NCBI GenBank assembly: GCA_963771845.1
Contig: CAVYVC010000018.1
Span: forward strand, 286,841-350,840
DNA from: VAZQ01 sp963771845
GTDB lineage: Bacteria; Pseudomonadota; Alphaproteobacteria; Rhizobiales; Xanthobacteraceae
Direction: 5' to 3'
Length of the DNA: 64,000 nucleotides
Under the pieces are notes generated by a model. It was not told where the DNA came from. It saw nothing but the letters and a program-made list of their open reading frames with translations, and ran no database searches. Below, in pieces: positions 9,072 through 18,403 of this stretch. Within the stretch, counting starts at the first letter, position 1. Each line of letters starts with the position of its first letter. Made by a program: the position numbers and the translations under genes.

Positions 9072-10436
9072 GTGAGTTGCGCAGTCACGGCTGTCCGCGC
9101 AGATGATCGCTCCCGCGTGGAAAGCCGCGCGATCTGGTGCATTGCCTGTTTGTTGATGACTGTCGTGCTGCTCGCTCCGGCAATCTGGAACGGCTTTGCA
9201 TTGCTTGAATACGATACCGGCGGCTATCTCGCGCGTTGGTTCGAAGGCTATCTCGTTCCGAGCCGTCCCGGCGCTTACGGCCTTCTGCTCGCAGCGGCCG
9301 TCCGCTTCCAGTTTTGGCCTGTTCTGGTAGCGCAGGCGAGCGCTACGATTTGGATCCTTGCCCTGCTGATGCGTGAGCAGGGCGTTCGCGATCGTCCGTT
9401 GGTGCTCGCCGGCCTGGTCTCGTTGCTGGCGGTTGTTACGACCTTGCCGTGGCTGACCGGTATCCTGCTGACGGACATTTTTGCCGGTCTTGCGGTGCTG
9501 GCGATCTATTTGCTCCTCTTCGGCGAGAACGTCAGCATCCGGGAACGCTGCGCGCTTGGTGCGTTCGTCGCGTTCGCGGCGGCAAGCCACAGCGCGACAC
9601 TTGCGCTCGTGGCAATCCTGGTCTGCGTTATTGTTGCGCTCCCGCGCAGGATCATTTCGCCGGCGCGCCGTGGCGATGCGGCAGTGACGCTGGTGCTCGC
9701 CGTCATGACGACGCTTGGCGCCAACGCCGTCATTTCCGGCCGGCTCCAATTCACGCCTGGCGGCTACGGGATCGTATTCGGGCGCATGCTGGAGGATGGC
9801 ATTGTAAGTCGCTACCTGGACGATCATTGTCCGCAGGCGAACCTGAAGCTTTGTCCATTCCGAACCGAGCTGCCCCCGACCGCCGACGAGTTTCTCTGGG
9901 ACAACGGCGTGTTCAATCGCCTTGGGCGGTTTGACGGGCTCGGGGACGAAATGCGGTCCATCGTGCTCGGAAGCCTGCGCGAATATCCGCTGTTGCAGGC
10001 AAAAGCAGCGCTCAGGGCGACCGCCATGCAGCTCGCGAGAGTTGCCACCGGTGAGGGCGTGGTCAACACGCTCTGGCACACCTATGCGATCATGGAGCGC
10101 TATGCGCCTGCGGCCGCTCCCGCCATGCGCCGGGCATACCAGCAGCGTGGAGAACTCCATTTCGATCTGATCAATCACATTCATGTGCCGGTGGCGCTGT
10201 TAGCATTTGCGCTGCTGCCTGCCGTCATTGCGGCGCGTTGGCGATGGCCGCAGCTCAATAGCCTGAGCCTGTTGGCGGCCACCATCGCCGTTTCGGTTCT
10301 GGCGAATGCGTTCGTGTGCGGCGCGCTCTCCAACCCGCATGACCGGTACGGCGCCCGGCTCACATGGCTCGCGCCGCTCGCGCTTATGCTGGTGCCGGTT
10401 TGCCTTCGCAGACGCCCGCTGGGCAGAAATTCTTAA
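9072..10436 (+). CDS. polytopic membrane protein of unknown function
   Basis: A 454-residue protein with about nine to ten hydrophobic helices and one larger hydrophilic loop between the first and second halves, holding a Cys pair (DDHCPQANLKLCPF). The layout recalls GT-C type or PMT-like membrane proteins, but I see no diagnostic motif. Start GTG 9072 is supported by GGAGG 6 bp upstream. The 225 bp before it hold no supported gene. Confidence 0.75.
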   Translation: MSCAVTAVRADDRSRVESRAIWCIACLLMTVVLLAPAIWNGFALLEYDTGGYLARWFEGYLVPSRPGAYGLLLAAAVRFQFWPVLVAQASATIWILALLMREQGVRDRPLVLAGLVSLLAVVTTLPWLTGILLTDIFAGLAVLAIYLLLFGENVSIRERCALGAFVAFAAASHSATLALVAILVCVIVALPRRIISPARRGDAAVTLVLAVMTTLGANAVISGRLQFTPGGYGIVFGRMLEDGIVSRYLDDHCPQANLKLCPFRTELPPTADEFLWDNGVFNRLGRFDGLGDEMRSIVLGSLREYPLLQAKAALRATAMQLARVATGEGVVNTLWHTYAIMERYAPAAAPAMRRAYQQRGELHFDLINHIHVPVALLAFALLPAVIAARWRWPQLNSLSLLAATIAVSVLANAFVCGALSNPHDRYGARLTWLAPLALMLVPVCLRRRPLGRNS

Positions 10437-10553
10437 CCATCCTCACCTAGTTTGGCCCAAACGGTTGTTGTCGCGGCCGTACCGGAGCATTGCGCGCGTG
10501 CTTTCGCCTCGGCGGGCTGAATTCGACAGCTTGGTCGCCGGGGAAATGGGCCA

Positions 10554-11141
10554 ATGGCAACGCGAGCGGGTCGAGTCCTCATTGCGACGGCTGCCTGCCT
10601 GTTGAGTCTTAACGGTTGCGAAACCTCGACCAAGCTCGGCGACCTGTTCCATTCGACGAGCGGCACGACCCAGAGCCCGCCTGCCCCGGCCGACGCGACG
10701 GGTACGATACAGCCGTTGCCGCCAGAGCCGCAGCCGGACGCGGTTCCGAAGGGGTTGCTCGGCAACGACCCCAACGATGACCTCAGCCGCGGCAAGAAAT
10801 TCTTCCGTGCCGCCGATTTTGGCCTGGCCGAGCGGCATTTCCGCCGCGCTGTTGAGCTGCATCCGCGCGATCTCGAGGCCTGGATCGGACTTGCGGCATC
10901 CTATGATCGCCTGCGCCGGTTCGATCTCGCCGACCGGGCCTATGAGCAGGCCATGAAAATCGCCGGCCCGACGCCCGAAATCCTGAATAATATGGGCTAT
11001 TCCTACATGCTGCGGGGCGATTATCGCCGCGCGCGCGAGACCTTGCTGCAGGCGCAAGCGCAAGATCCCGGCAATCCCTATATCCGCAACAATATCGAGT
11101 TGCTGGAAGCGAGCTTCCGCAAGGGAAAGGCGATACAGTAG
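10554..11141 (+). CDS. TPR lipoprotein, TadD-like
   Basis: A 195-residue predicted lipoprotein. The lipobox is LSLNGC (lipid attachment at C22), followed by a Pro-rich linker (to about residue 70) and three TPR units (GKKFFRAADFGLAERHFRRAV; ALAASYDRL-type; MGYSYMLRGDYRRARETL). TadD-like TPR lipoproteins assist type IV pilus/Tad secretion in some relatives, but no other tad gene is present, so the specific role is open. Confidence 0.8.
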   Translation: MATRAGRVLIATAACLLSLNGCETSTKLGDLFHSTSGTTQSPPAPADATGTIQPLPPEPQPDAVPKGLLGNDPNDDLSRGKKFFRAADFGLAERHFRRAVELHPRDLEAWIGLAASYDRLRRFDLADRAYEQAMKIAGPTPEILNNMGYSYMLRGDYRRARETLLQAQAQDPGNPYIRNNIELLEASFRKGKAIQ

Positions 11142-11237
11142 ACGCACGTCGCACGACAAACGCCGGATATTGGACCTCAGCGTCCTATCCTCTAATCTCT
11201 GTCTGCTGTCTTTCCGTCCTCCGTCGTCTGTCCTCCC

Positions 11238-11708
11238 ATGTTCAACGCGTTCCGCAAATTCCTGAGCGAGGTTTCCAGCGGCGGCAAAGAGCCCGCCCAT
11301 TTCGCGCCCAATGATTACCGCTTGGCGGCGGCAGCGCTCCTGGTTCATGTTGCCGGTATCGATGGCAATATTTCCGATGTGGAGCGGCACAAGCTGCATT
11401 CCGTCATCAAAGGCAGCTTTGAACTTGACGAGGCGGCAACGGATGCGCTGGTTGCGGAAGCCACCGAAGCCGAGCACGAGGCCATCGATCTTTATCATTT
11501 CACCAGCCTGATTAATCGTTCGCTGAACGAGGATGGACGCCGGCGCGTGGTCGAGATGATGTGGGAAATTGTCTATGCCGACGGGCGCGTCACCGAGTTC
11601 GAGAGCAATCTGATCTGGCGTGCGGCGGACCTCCTCGGCATTTCCTCGCGCGAGCGCATCGAGCTTGGCCGGCGCGTCGCAAGCGAACGCGGCCACGAAG
11701 CGCAATGA
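11238..11708 (+). CDS. TerB family protein
   Basis: A 156-residue all-helical TerB-like protein. It carries the two acidic repeats of the family, AGIDGNISDVERHKLHSVI and YADGRVTEFESNLIWRAADLLGI, whose Asp/Glu residues bind metal in the tellurite-resistance prototype. In most Alphaproteobacteria the family is a general stress or membrane-associated protein rather than a tellurite determinant. The stop overlaps the start of the next gene (ATGA at 11705). Confidence 0.85.
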   Translation: MFNAFRKFLSEVSSGGKEPAHFAPNDYRLAAAALLVHVAGIDGNISDVERHKLHSVIKGSFELDEAATDALVAEATEAEHEAIDLYHFTSLINRSLNEDGRRRVVEMMWEIVYADGRVTEFESNLIWRAADLLGISSRERIELGRRVASERGHEAQ

Positions 11709-12496
11709 ACGGCGAGCGCCGCCCGGTAGCGGTAATCACGGGCGCTTCCGCCGGAATCGGCGCCGCGCTCGCACACGAGTTCGCCGCCCATGGGCACGAG
11801 CTCGTTCTCATCGCGCGCCGGGAACAGGCGCTTACCGGTATTGCCGATGCGATCGCGGCCAAAGGCCACGCGCGCCCAACCGTGTTGCGCATGGATGTGG
11901 CGCGCGTCGATGCTGCGCGCGACATTGCCGAAGCGCTGGCCCGCCGCGGCTTGGAACCGGAGACGGTCGTCAATAATGCCGGCTTCGCCCGGCTTGGCCC
12001 GGCGGACAAGCTCGATCGCGCCGAGCAGCTTGCGATGATCGATCTCAATGTGCGTGCGTTGACGGATCTCTCGCTCGTTTTCATTGACAGCCTTGAACGC
12101 CGCAAGGGCGGCATTCTCAACGTGGCGTCGATTTCCGGCTTTTTCCCTGGCCCCGGCATGGCGGTGTATTACGCCACGAAAGCCTACGTGGTTTCATTCA
12201 GCGAGGCGCTGCATGCGGAGCTCAAGCCGCGCGGCGTGCGGGTGACGGCGCTTTGTCCCGGTCCTGTCCCGACCGGATTTCAGGCCCGTGCCGGCATTCC
12301 TCCTGGCGCCTTTCCTTCCTTCCTCACGCGTTCGGCGGACGAGGTCGCAAAGGAAGCCTATAGCGGCCTCAAGGAGGGACGCCTGATCGTCATCCCGGGA
12401 TTTCTCAACAAGATGGTGCCGCTGCTCATGCGCCTGGCGCCGCAGTCGCTCGTCCTGCAACTGGTCCATGCGCATCAGAAAGCGCGCACGGGCTGA
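11705..12496 (+). CDS. short-chain dehydrogenase/reductase
   Basis: A 263-residue classical SDR. The cofactor motif TGASAGIG is near residue 13, NNAG near 89, the catalytic Ser lies in VASISGFF, and YYATK is the YxxxK motif near 158. The GPxPTGF segment follows, as in ketoreductases of the DltE/YqjQ type. Its ATG overlaps the TerB stop by 4 bp, so translation is probably coupled. The substrate is unknown. Confidence 0.88.
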   Translation: MNGERRPVAVITGASAGIGAALAHEFAAHGHELVLIARREQALTGIADAIAAKGHARPTVLRMDVARVDAARDIAEALARRGLEPETVVNNAGFARLGPADKLDRAEQLAMIDLNVRALTDLSLVFIDSLERRKGGILNVASISGFFPGPGMAVYYATKAYVVSFSEALHAELKPRGVRVTALCPGPVPTGFQARAGIPPGAFPSFLTRSADEVAKEAYSGLKEGRLIVIPGFLNKMVPLLMRLAPQSLVLQLVHAHQKARTG

Positions 12497-12588
12497 GCTT
12501 CTGGGCGTTGCGCCTGGCGGTCCACGCACAGCGTCTTGCAATCGCTTCTTGCGCACGCCATTGGATTGCGGCCATACCCCAACGCGTC

Positions 12589-13329
12589 ATGCCGCAACCC
12601 ATTCTCATTGTGCTGCATCAGGAAACGTCGACGCCCGGCCGGATCGGGCACGCGTTGCGCCAGCGCGGTTATCAGCTTGATCTTCGCCGCCCGCGTTTCG
12701 GCGATCCCCTGCCGGAAAGCATGGCTCTCTTCGACGGTGCCATCGTGTTCGGGGGGCCGATGAGCGCGAACGACACGGACGATTTTATCCGGCGCGAAAT
12801 CGATTGGATGGCGGTGCCTTTGCGCGAAAAGAAACCGCTCCTAGGGATTTGTCTGGGCGCGCAGATGCTCGCGCATCATTTAGGCAGCCGGGTTTATAAG
12901 CATCCGGACGGTCATGCCGAGGTCGGTTACTATCCGATCCGGCCGACCGACATCGGGCGGGAGGTGTGCGACCCGTGGCCCGAGCAGGTCTATCAGTGGC
13001 ACCGTGAAGGATTTGATCTGCCACTCGGGGCCGATCTCCTGGCCGAAGGGGATTCTTTTCCGGTGCAGGCGTTTTGCTACGGCGGCTGGGCCTTCGCGCT
13101 GCAATTTCATCCCGACGTCACCCACGCCATGATGTGCCGGTGGACGACGCGCGGTCACGAGCGCACCCTGTTGCCCAACGCGAAGCCGCGGGTTGCCCAT
13201 TTCGCCGATCGCCCGGTCTATGATCCCGCGGGCCGCGCCTGGCTCACGGCGTTCTTGAATCACTGGCTGGGCAAGGCGGGGAAGGAACCAGACAGCGCCC
13301 GTCATTCCGGCGAGCCCGGAATCCAGTAA
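12589..13329 (+). CDS. class I glutamine amidotransferase
   Basis: A 246-residue GATase1-like protein. The nucleophile Cys is in GICLGAQ near residue 88 and the catalytic His in QFHPD near 175; the usual Glu two residues on is Asp (HPDVT). It resembles the GMP-synthase-type amidotransferases found alone, which may act in glutamyl or purine metabolism. The ATG at 12589 starts the homology (MPQPILIVLHQ). The last dozen residues run into a repeat sequence (13301-13352), so the native C-terminus has probably been extended. Confidence 0.85.
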   Translation: MPQPILIVLHQETSTPGRIGHALRQRGYQLDLRRPRFGDPLPESMALFDGAIVFGGPMSANDTDDFIRREIDWMAVPLREKKPLLGICLGAQMLAHHLGSRVYKHPDGHAEVGYYPIRPTDIGREVCDPWPEQVYQWHREGFDLPLGADLLAEGDSFPVQAFCYGGWAFALQFHPDVTHAMMCRWTTRGHERTLLPNAKPRVAHFADRPVYDPAGRAWLTAFLNHWLGKAGKEPDSARHSGEPGIQ

Positions 13330-13352
13330 CCGCCAGAATCCAGTAACCGCCG
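13301..13352. repeat. REP-like sequence with 17-bp tandem duplication
   Basis: GTCATTCCGGCGAGCCCGG begins at 13301 and looks like the extragenic palindrome found in Bradyrhizobium-type genomes. It is followed by a tandem copy of GAATCCAGTAACCGCCA (13319-13335 and 13336-13352, one mismatch). The first copy supplies the stop codon of the amidotransferase. Confidence 0.6.
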
Positions 13353-13381
13353 GCGTGCCTTGTACGGTCCAGCCGAGGGCT

Positions 13382-14410
13382 TTATTTCGTCCGCTTTGCC
13401 ACCGCGGCGAATACTTTGTACGCTGCCGCAAGCTCCGGCTTTTGCTTCGCCACGTCCTGGCCAACCGCTTCGAGGCTGCTCATCATTTCGGCCTGCTCGT
13501 CCGCAGGCAGATCGATTATTTCGCCGTGTTGCGACCAAGTCTGCTTTGCTTGGATGTAGAAATCAGCCTCCCAGGGATTGATCTCTGCTGCCGCCCTGCC
13601 CGCGTCCGTGTCGAGGGTCGTCTGCAAGTCCTTGGGCAGTGCGTCGAACCATTTTTTGCTGAGAAAGGCCATCGAGAAAATGAAAGGCTGATTGGTCTGC
13701 GTGATGTATTTCGCCGCGTCGTAGAAACGCATCGTCGTATCGACTGTCACGGCTAATACAGCGCCGTCGATCGCGCCTTGCTGTATCGCCGGCAGCACGT
13801 CGCCGAGCGTCATCGCGACCGGCGACGCGCCAAGCCGCTTGAGCATCTCCTGCTGCATCTCGGCGGCGAGAACGCGCAGCTTTTTGCCCTTCAGATCGGC
13901 GAGGTGACGGATCGGATTACGGGCGATGATCGACGAAGGTTGCGAAACAAACAGGGCAACCCCGTGGATGCCTTTATTCGCACTCAAGCTGAACATCAGT
14001 TTTTGCAGTTCGGTATCAGTCGCAACCCGGATTCCATGCGCCATGTCGGTGATGAGACCGGGGGCCGAGAGTACCTCGTAACGAGTGTCGACGCCGACTA
14101 AGAATTCGGGCGGGCCGATGTACCCTTAAATCGCGCCAAACTGAACGCCTTCGATCTGGCGGGCTATTGGTCCCAGCTGGCTCGCCGGGTAAATCTCGCC
14201 CTTTATTCGGCCGCCAGAATCCTTTTCCACCATTGCCACGAACCGCTTGCACCATTCGTGTTGCGCATCATTGTTCGTGGCGGTGCCGAGCTTCATCACA
14301 TAGGTTTTGTCGTCCGCCCGCGCCGCGCCGAATGTGAGCGCAAGCAGTGCAATGCAGGCGCATGCGGCGGACGCCGTTCGCGATCGGATGGCATGCCTGA
14401 GGGGACCCAT
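13382..14410 (-). pseudogene. TRAP transporter solute receptor (DctP type), broken by an in-frame stop
   Basis: The locus reads as one DctP-family periplasmic receptor of 342 codons. The signal peptide is at the N-terminus (cleavage near ARA/DDK), then LGTATNNDAQHEWCKRF and IYPASQLG. A single TAA at 14126-14128 (minus strand) lies after GVQFGAI. The same frame continues without shift as GYIGPPEFLVGVD and through MAHGIRVATDTELQKLMFS to the end at 13382. One substitution in a Gln, Glu or Lys codon would explain it. The downstream part could restart at the ATG at 14044 but would lack the signal peptide. No TRAP membrane subunits are in the window. Confidence 0.85.
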
Positions 14411-14520
14411 GGCGGTAACTCCCGGTTAGTGGCTTGGTCTCGCGGTAGCCTCCTCGATCCTATCTTCGCCGACGAGCCTGGCACAGCGATAAATCGCCGC
14501 GGCGGGGCGGGCCCCGGCAT

Positions 14521-15498
14521 TCAATGCAATTCCACCTTGATGTTGGCAGACCTGATGATCGGCCACCATTTCTCGATCTCGGCCTTCTGGAACGCGGCAA
14601 GCGCGGCCGGAGTCTGCTGCTCGGGCGGCGCGATCACGAGGCCGAGGTCAGTGAGACGCTTGCGCACGACGGTATCGGCCAGGGCGTCAACGACTGCGAC
14701 ATTGAGCCTGGCGATCACCTCCTCGGGCGTGCCTTTGGGCACCCACAGGCCATGCCAGAACGAGATGTACATGCCCGGCGCGCCGATCTCGTCCGTGGTC
14801 GGAACGTCGGGCAACGCGGGCCAGCGGGTCTTGGCCATAACGGCAAACGCCTTCAATTTGCCGCCGCGCACATAGGTGAGTGTCTGCGACGCCTCGGCGC
14901 ACATGAGATCGATCTGCCCGCCCACCAAATCCTGCATCGCTGGCGCCCCGCCGCGATAGGGCACGAACTGGAAGCGGGTGCCTGTCTTGTCCTGGAAGTA
15001 CAGTCCGCACACATGCGCGGCACTGCCGGCGCCGACAGTGGCTGCCGATGCCTTGTCGGGATTGGCCTTGAGCCAGGCAATGAGCTCCTTCGCATTCTTC
15101 GCCGGCATCTCGTTCTTAGCGACGATCAGCATTGGGGCAAAGGTGAGCAACGACACCGGCTCGAAGTCCCCGACCAAGTCGTATTGAATAGGATAGAGCG
15201 CGCCGGCGCCCACGTGGCTCGTCCAATTACCGAGGCTGAGCGTGTAGCCGTCGGGCGCCGCTTGAGCGGCGCGACCGACGCCGATAGTCGAGCCCGCGCC
15301 GGTCACGTTCTCAATTACGATGGTCTGCCCGAGCGAGGGACGCATGCCTTCGCTTATGATGCGTCCGAGCGTGTCGGTCGGGCCGCCGGCGGGGAACGGC
15401 ACGATCATCGTGATCGGACGTGAGGGATAGCCTTGCGCCTGCACTGCGCTTGAGCTGCAGGCCACGGCCAGCGCGGCAAGCAACGAAGTGAATTTCAT
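14521..15498 (-). CDS. Bug/TctC family tricarboxylate-transporter receptor
   Basis: A 325-residue periplasmic receptor of the tripartite tricarboxylate transporter class. It has a signal peptide (about 22 residues ending in VQA), then the family hallmarks YPSRPITMIVPFPAGGPTDTLGR, ENVTGAGSTIG, PDGYTL and VPYRGGAPAMQDLVGGQIDLM. AGGAGGAA sits just before the ATG. No TctA/TctB membrane subunit is present, as is common for the large orphan Bug sets of soil proteobacteria. It is one of four intact paralogues in the window; the ligand is probably a small carboxylate but is not predictable. Confidence 0.92.
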   Translation of the reverse strand: MKFTSLLAALAVACSSSAVQAQGYPSRPITMIVPFPAGGPTDTLGRIISEGMRPSLGQTIVIENVTGAGSTIGVGRAAQAAPDGYTLSLGNWTSHVGAGALYPIQYDLVGDFEPVSLLTFAPMLIVAKNEMPAKNAKELIAWLKANPDKASAATVGAGSAAHVCGLYFQDKTGTRFQFVPYRGGAPAMQDLVGGQIDLMCAEASQTLTYVRGGKLKAFAVMAKTRWPALPDVPTTDEIGAPGMYISFWHGLWVPKGTPEEVIARLNVAVVDALADTVVRKRLTDLGLVIAPPEQQTPAALAAFQKAEIEKWWPIIRSANIKVELH

Positions 15499-15544
15499 CT
15501 GTTTCCTCCTGGATTAGCAGACGATGAGTCAGCGGAATTAGCCG

Positions 15545-16534
15545 TTAATCGATTTTAATGCCGATCGATTTGATAACCGCGCTCCATTTCACGATTTCCG
15601 ATTTAAGCAGTCTTGCAAGCTCCTCGGGCGAAGAGCCCCCAGCCAAATAGCCGGTTTGGGCCAGCTTGTCTTTGATCACCGGGTCGGCGAGGGCCGTGTT
15701 GGTATCGGCGCTGATCTTGCGGACGATCTCAGACGGTGTCCTGGCCGGAACGAACAGGGCCTGCCATCCCGTCACGTCGTAACCGGGGACGCCGCCCTCT
15801 GCGATAGTGAGCACTTCCGGGGCTGCCGGATCTCGTTTCGCTCCGGTGGTCGCCAAAACGCGAACCTGGCCTGAGCGTGAGTAGGAAAGCAATGTGCCGC
15901 TGCCGAAATAGCAATCCACGCGACCAGGTATGAGGTCCGCGAAGGCGGGCGAAGCGCCGCGATAGGGGACATGTGTCATCTGAATGCCGGCCATCTGCAA
16001 GAACAACATCTCGGCCAAAAACGGCGCGCTGCCGGTGCCAGGTGATGCCATCGTGAGCTTGCCGGGAAGGGATTTGGCATAATCGATGAACTCCTTGATC
16101 GAGCGAGCCGGCGAGGAGTTCGGCACGAAGACGAAATAGACAAGCTGGGTAACAAGCGAGACTGGCTCAAAATCCGCAACCGGATCGTAGCTGAGCGAAC
16201 GATAGAGACTGGTGTTCACTCCAAGGGACGCGGTGGCGAACAGGATCGTGTATCCATCAGGATCGGACCGTGCGGCGTATTCATTGCCGATGTTGGTCCC
16301 GGCGCCTCCCTTGTTTTCAATGAAAACCTGCTGGTTCCACATCTTTGAAAGCTTGTCGGCGAGCATGCGCGCGACAATATCGGTCGGGCCCCCCGCTGCG
16401 ACCGGCACAATTATGCGCACGGGCTTATTTGGGAAATCGGCATTCGACGTTTGCGCGCGCCCCTCCCGAATGAAAAGGTTAGGCGCGAATGCCTGAGCGG
16501 CTGACAGGGCAATCAAGTGCCGACGGGTGAGCAT
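15545..16534 (-). CDS. Bug/TctC family tricarboxylate-transporter receptor
   Basis: A 329-residue Bug-type receptor. The leader begins MLTRRHLIALSAAQAF; the double Arg is close to, but not a clear, Tat signal, and cleavage is near GRAQ. It has KPVRIIVPVAAGGPTDIVARML, ENKGGAGTNIG, PDGYTILF and VPYRGASPAFADLIPGRVD. The ATG at 16534 has GGGGAG upstream; the longer frame to 16600 has no signal. It lies 47 bp upstream of the previous receptor on the same strand. The 150-bp repeat copy 1 (16687-16836) is upstream of it. Confidence 0.92.
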   Translation of the reverse strand: MLTRRHLIALSAAQAFAPNLFIREGRAQTSNADFPNKPVRIIVPVAAGGPTDIVARMLADKLSKMWNQQVFIENKGGAGTNIGNEYAARSDPDGYTILFATASLGVNTSLYRSLSYDPVADFEPVSLVTQLVYFVFVPNSSPARSIKEFIDYAKSLPGKLTMASPGTGSAPFLAEMLFLQMAGIQMTHVPYRGASPAFADLIPGRVDCYFGSGTLLSYSRSGQVRVLATTGAKRDPAAPEVLTIAEGGVPGYDVTGWQALFVPARTPSEIVRKISADTNTALADPVIKDKLAQTGYLAGGSSPEELARLLKSEIVKWSAVIKSIGIKID

Positions 16535-16686
16535 GTTGGTCTCCCCGCTGTCTCGGTATTCACGTTCTATCCCACAGCCGGAACCCGTCACACTTGGCAA
16601 AAGGTCGCGCCTGGCGATGGTCCCTCTTGCGCCGGATTACCGAAGGGGGCCCCCAATCCCGACTAACTGATGGCCAGTCATCGAGG

Positions 16687-16836
16687 TCAAGCGGATTAGA
16701 AACAGCGACCGTTCGCTACTCAGCCACACTTGTTTCTTCGACACGGAGCACGCGACCGAGCAAGTATGTGACGCACACCGTTGCGCGTGCGCCATCCTTG
16801 AGGACGAGGGCAGTGGAATTATGCCGAGGCCAGGTC
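16687..16836. repeat. 150-bp direct repeat, copy 1
   Basis: Nearly identical (three mismatches in 150 bp) and in the same orientation as 24024-24173. On the minus strand it encodes the C-terminal tail of an unidentified protein (about 40 residues including VCVTYLLGRVLRVEE, then a stop), with no intact start. It therefore looks like the end of a lost gene. Both copies are followed on the minus strand by a Bug receptor gene. The rest of the gap 16535-16844 holds no supported gene. Confidence 0.85.
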
Positions 16837-16844
16837 ACACTGAC

Positions 16845-17636
16845 TTAAACGTAGCTCGCCATCAACTGGTCAACAGTCCAAGCCCAATCCCTCCATGGCG
16901 CAGCGAGATAGCTATAGCTGTTCATGACGAAGGCCGGCCCGGCATAAAATTTCTCGTACTGCATGTGCCGGCCTGCGAAGTCAGAACCGAGCAGGTCCCA
17001 CGCGAGCTTGCTGAGCTTCATGCGATCCTTGGCGCATTGGCCAGGCGTCGACCAGTAGGTCTCGAACTTCTCGTTGAGCGTCGGGTCGCTCAGGACCGAC
17101 ACATCGGCGGGCATTTGGAAGACACCAGCTCCCATCAACTCCCGGATGGCGTCCGCGATGTCGGCGTGATTGTTTGTGCACCAGTGCAGCGCGCCGTAGA
17201 CATAGCGGCAGTTGGGGCGTTTGCGCGCATGTGGCGGTAGTAGTTGCGGATGTTGTCGCCGAAGCCCTGCCGGATGCGCTCGAACATCGCCGGATCCATC
17301 ACCAGCCCCGCTCACATAACTCGGGAAGTTGTCGGGTCCGCGCCCGAGCAGGCCGTACGTCCAGGACGCGATGCGCCGATGGGTCTCGTACCGGCGCTGT
17401 AGGTCTTCAAGTGATTTTGGCAGCAGGAAGTAGGTCGAGAACGTGTCTCCGTCCTCCTCGAACGTCATGACATGGCGGTTTTCGGCTGCTCGCTTGCGGT
17501 CGTAGATCATTGCGAACGAATGCGCGGCGTTGCGGAATGCCGGGTGCGTAGTCACGTCCTCGACTACTTCGCTGCCAATATAGACACGACGCCCGTCGCG
17601 GATGCTGTCGAGATATTCATTGCCGGTCATCAACAT
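16845..17636 (-). pseudogene. HpaB/PvcC-type flavin-dependent monooxygenase, internally deleted
   Basis: The N-terminus (MLMTGNEYLDSIRDGRRVYI to NFPSYVSG, about 108 residues) and the C-terminus (MGAGVFQMPADVSVLSDP to the end) match 4-hydroxyphenylacetate 3-monooxygenase large subunits, which are about 480-520 residues. The central part, including most of the flavin and substrate pocket, is missing. After YVSG the reading frame is shifted: the expected LVMDPAMFERIRQGFGDN and the following YYRHMR are encoded in another frame around 17305-17225. The original frame returns at the deletion junction near KRPNCRY. The ribosome site GGGAGGA before ATG 17636 is still intact. The gene is almost certainly non-functional. 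Confidence 0.85.
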
Positions 17637-17839
17637 TCAGTCCTCCCAGGCTGGCCGCACGCTCCGATGTAGACTGTCCTGCACGGTATGGCGATTTGCA
17701 TGGGCGTGGGCAGGTCGGTAATGTCCGCGAGCCACGCATTGCAGGCGTTCAGGCAATTCAAAAGCCAAAATGGCAAGGCTTCAACCGCTGTCTAACCAAG
17801 CCCAACGGGGCGCCACGGAACTGCAGGGAGATTTTGACC

Positions 17840-18346
17840 ATGCCCTATACGCTTGAGCAATTCGCACCCGATTGCCGCGCAGCACTGCTCAAAGATCCCG
17901 GACCTGCCGGTCGTGAGTTCGTCCGCCAATGCACCGAAAAAGCCTGCTCCGATCCAGAGTTCGTGGCAAAGCATCTCGGCCCGGATGTGCAGGTCGAACG
18001 GAGGATTCTTTACGAAGATCCCGATCTACGTTTCTGTATTCTTGGACATGTTTACAAAGGAGCGAAGAACAGCTCGCCGCACGATCATGGCACGAGCTGG
18101 GCAGTCTACGGCCAAGCCGTCGGTGTGACTGGAATGACCGACTGGCGTCTCGTCGAAAAACCGGCAAACGGCCAGCCCGGCAAAGTCGCGAAGGTGCGAA
18201 CCTATCAGTTGATGCCGGGTATGGCTCATCTCTACGGCGAGGGCGATTTGCACTCGCCGCGGCGAGATAGCGACACGCGCCTGATCCGGATCGAGGGCAC
18301 CGACCTCACCAAGGTCAAGCGCGATAAGTTTGAGATCGCGGCGTAA
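17840..18346 (+). CDS. cysteine-dioxygenase-like cupin protein
   Basis: A 168-residue protein of the double-stranded beta-helix (cupin) metal-enzyme superfamily, similar to PF05995-type cysteine dioxygenase relatives. The metal motif SSPHDHGTSWAVYG supplies two His, and GEGDLHSPRRD the likely third. GGGAG precedes the ATG at 17840. The substrate is unknown; thiol or small aromatic oxygenation is plausible. It is divergent from the HpaB remnant. Confidence 0.75.
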   Translation: MPYTLEQFAPDCRAALLKDPGPAGREFVRQCTEKACSDPEFVAKHLGPDVQVERRILYEDPDLRFCILGHVYKGAKNSSPHDHGTSWAVYGQAVGVTGMTDWRLVEKPANGQPGKVAKVRTYQLMPGMAHLYGEGDLHSPRRDSDTRLIRIEGTDLTKVKRDKFEIAA

Positions 18347-18403
18347 CCGCGCTCGGACTTCCCGGTTATGCTCGCCAAGAAAATCAACTCGGGCCGCAAG
18401 CGG

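Noticed and set aside
11238..11708. Tellurite-resistance island
   Set aside because: TerB alone is present with no terC, terD or related genes, so a resistance function is not supported.
13382..14410. Recoding (selenocysteine or similar) at the internal stop of the DctP gene
   Set aside because: The codon is TAA, not TGA, and no recoding structure is apparent; a nonsense mutation is simpler.
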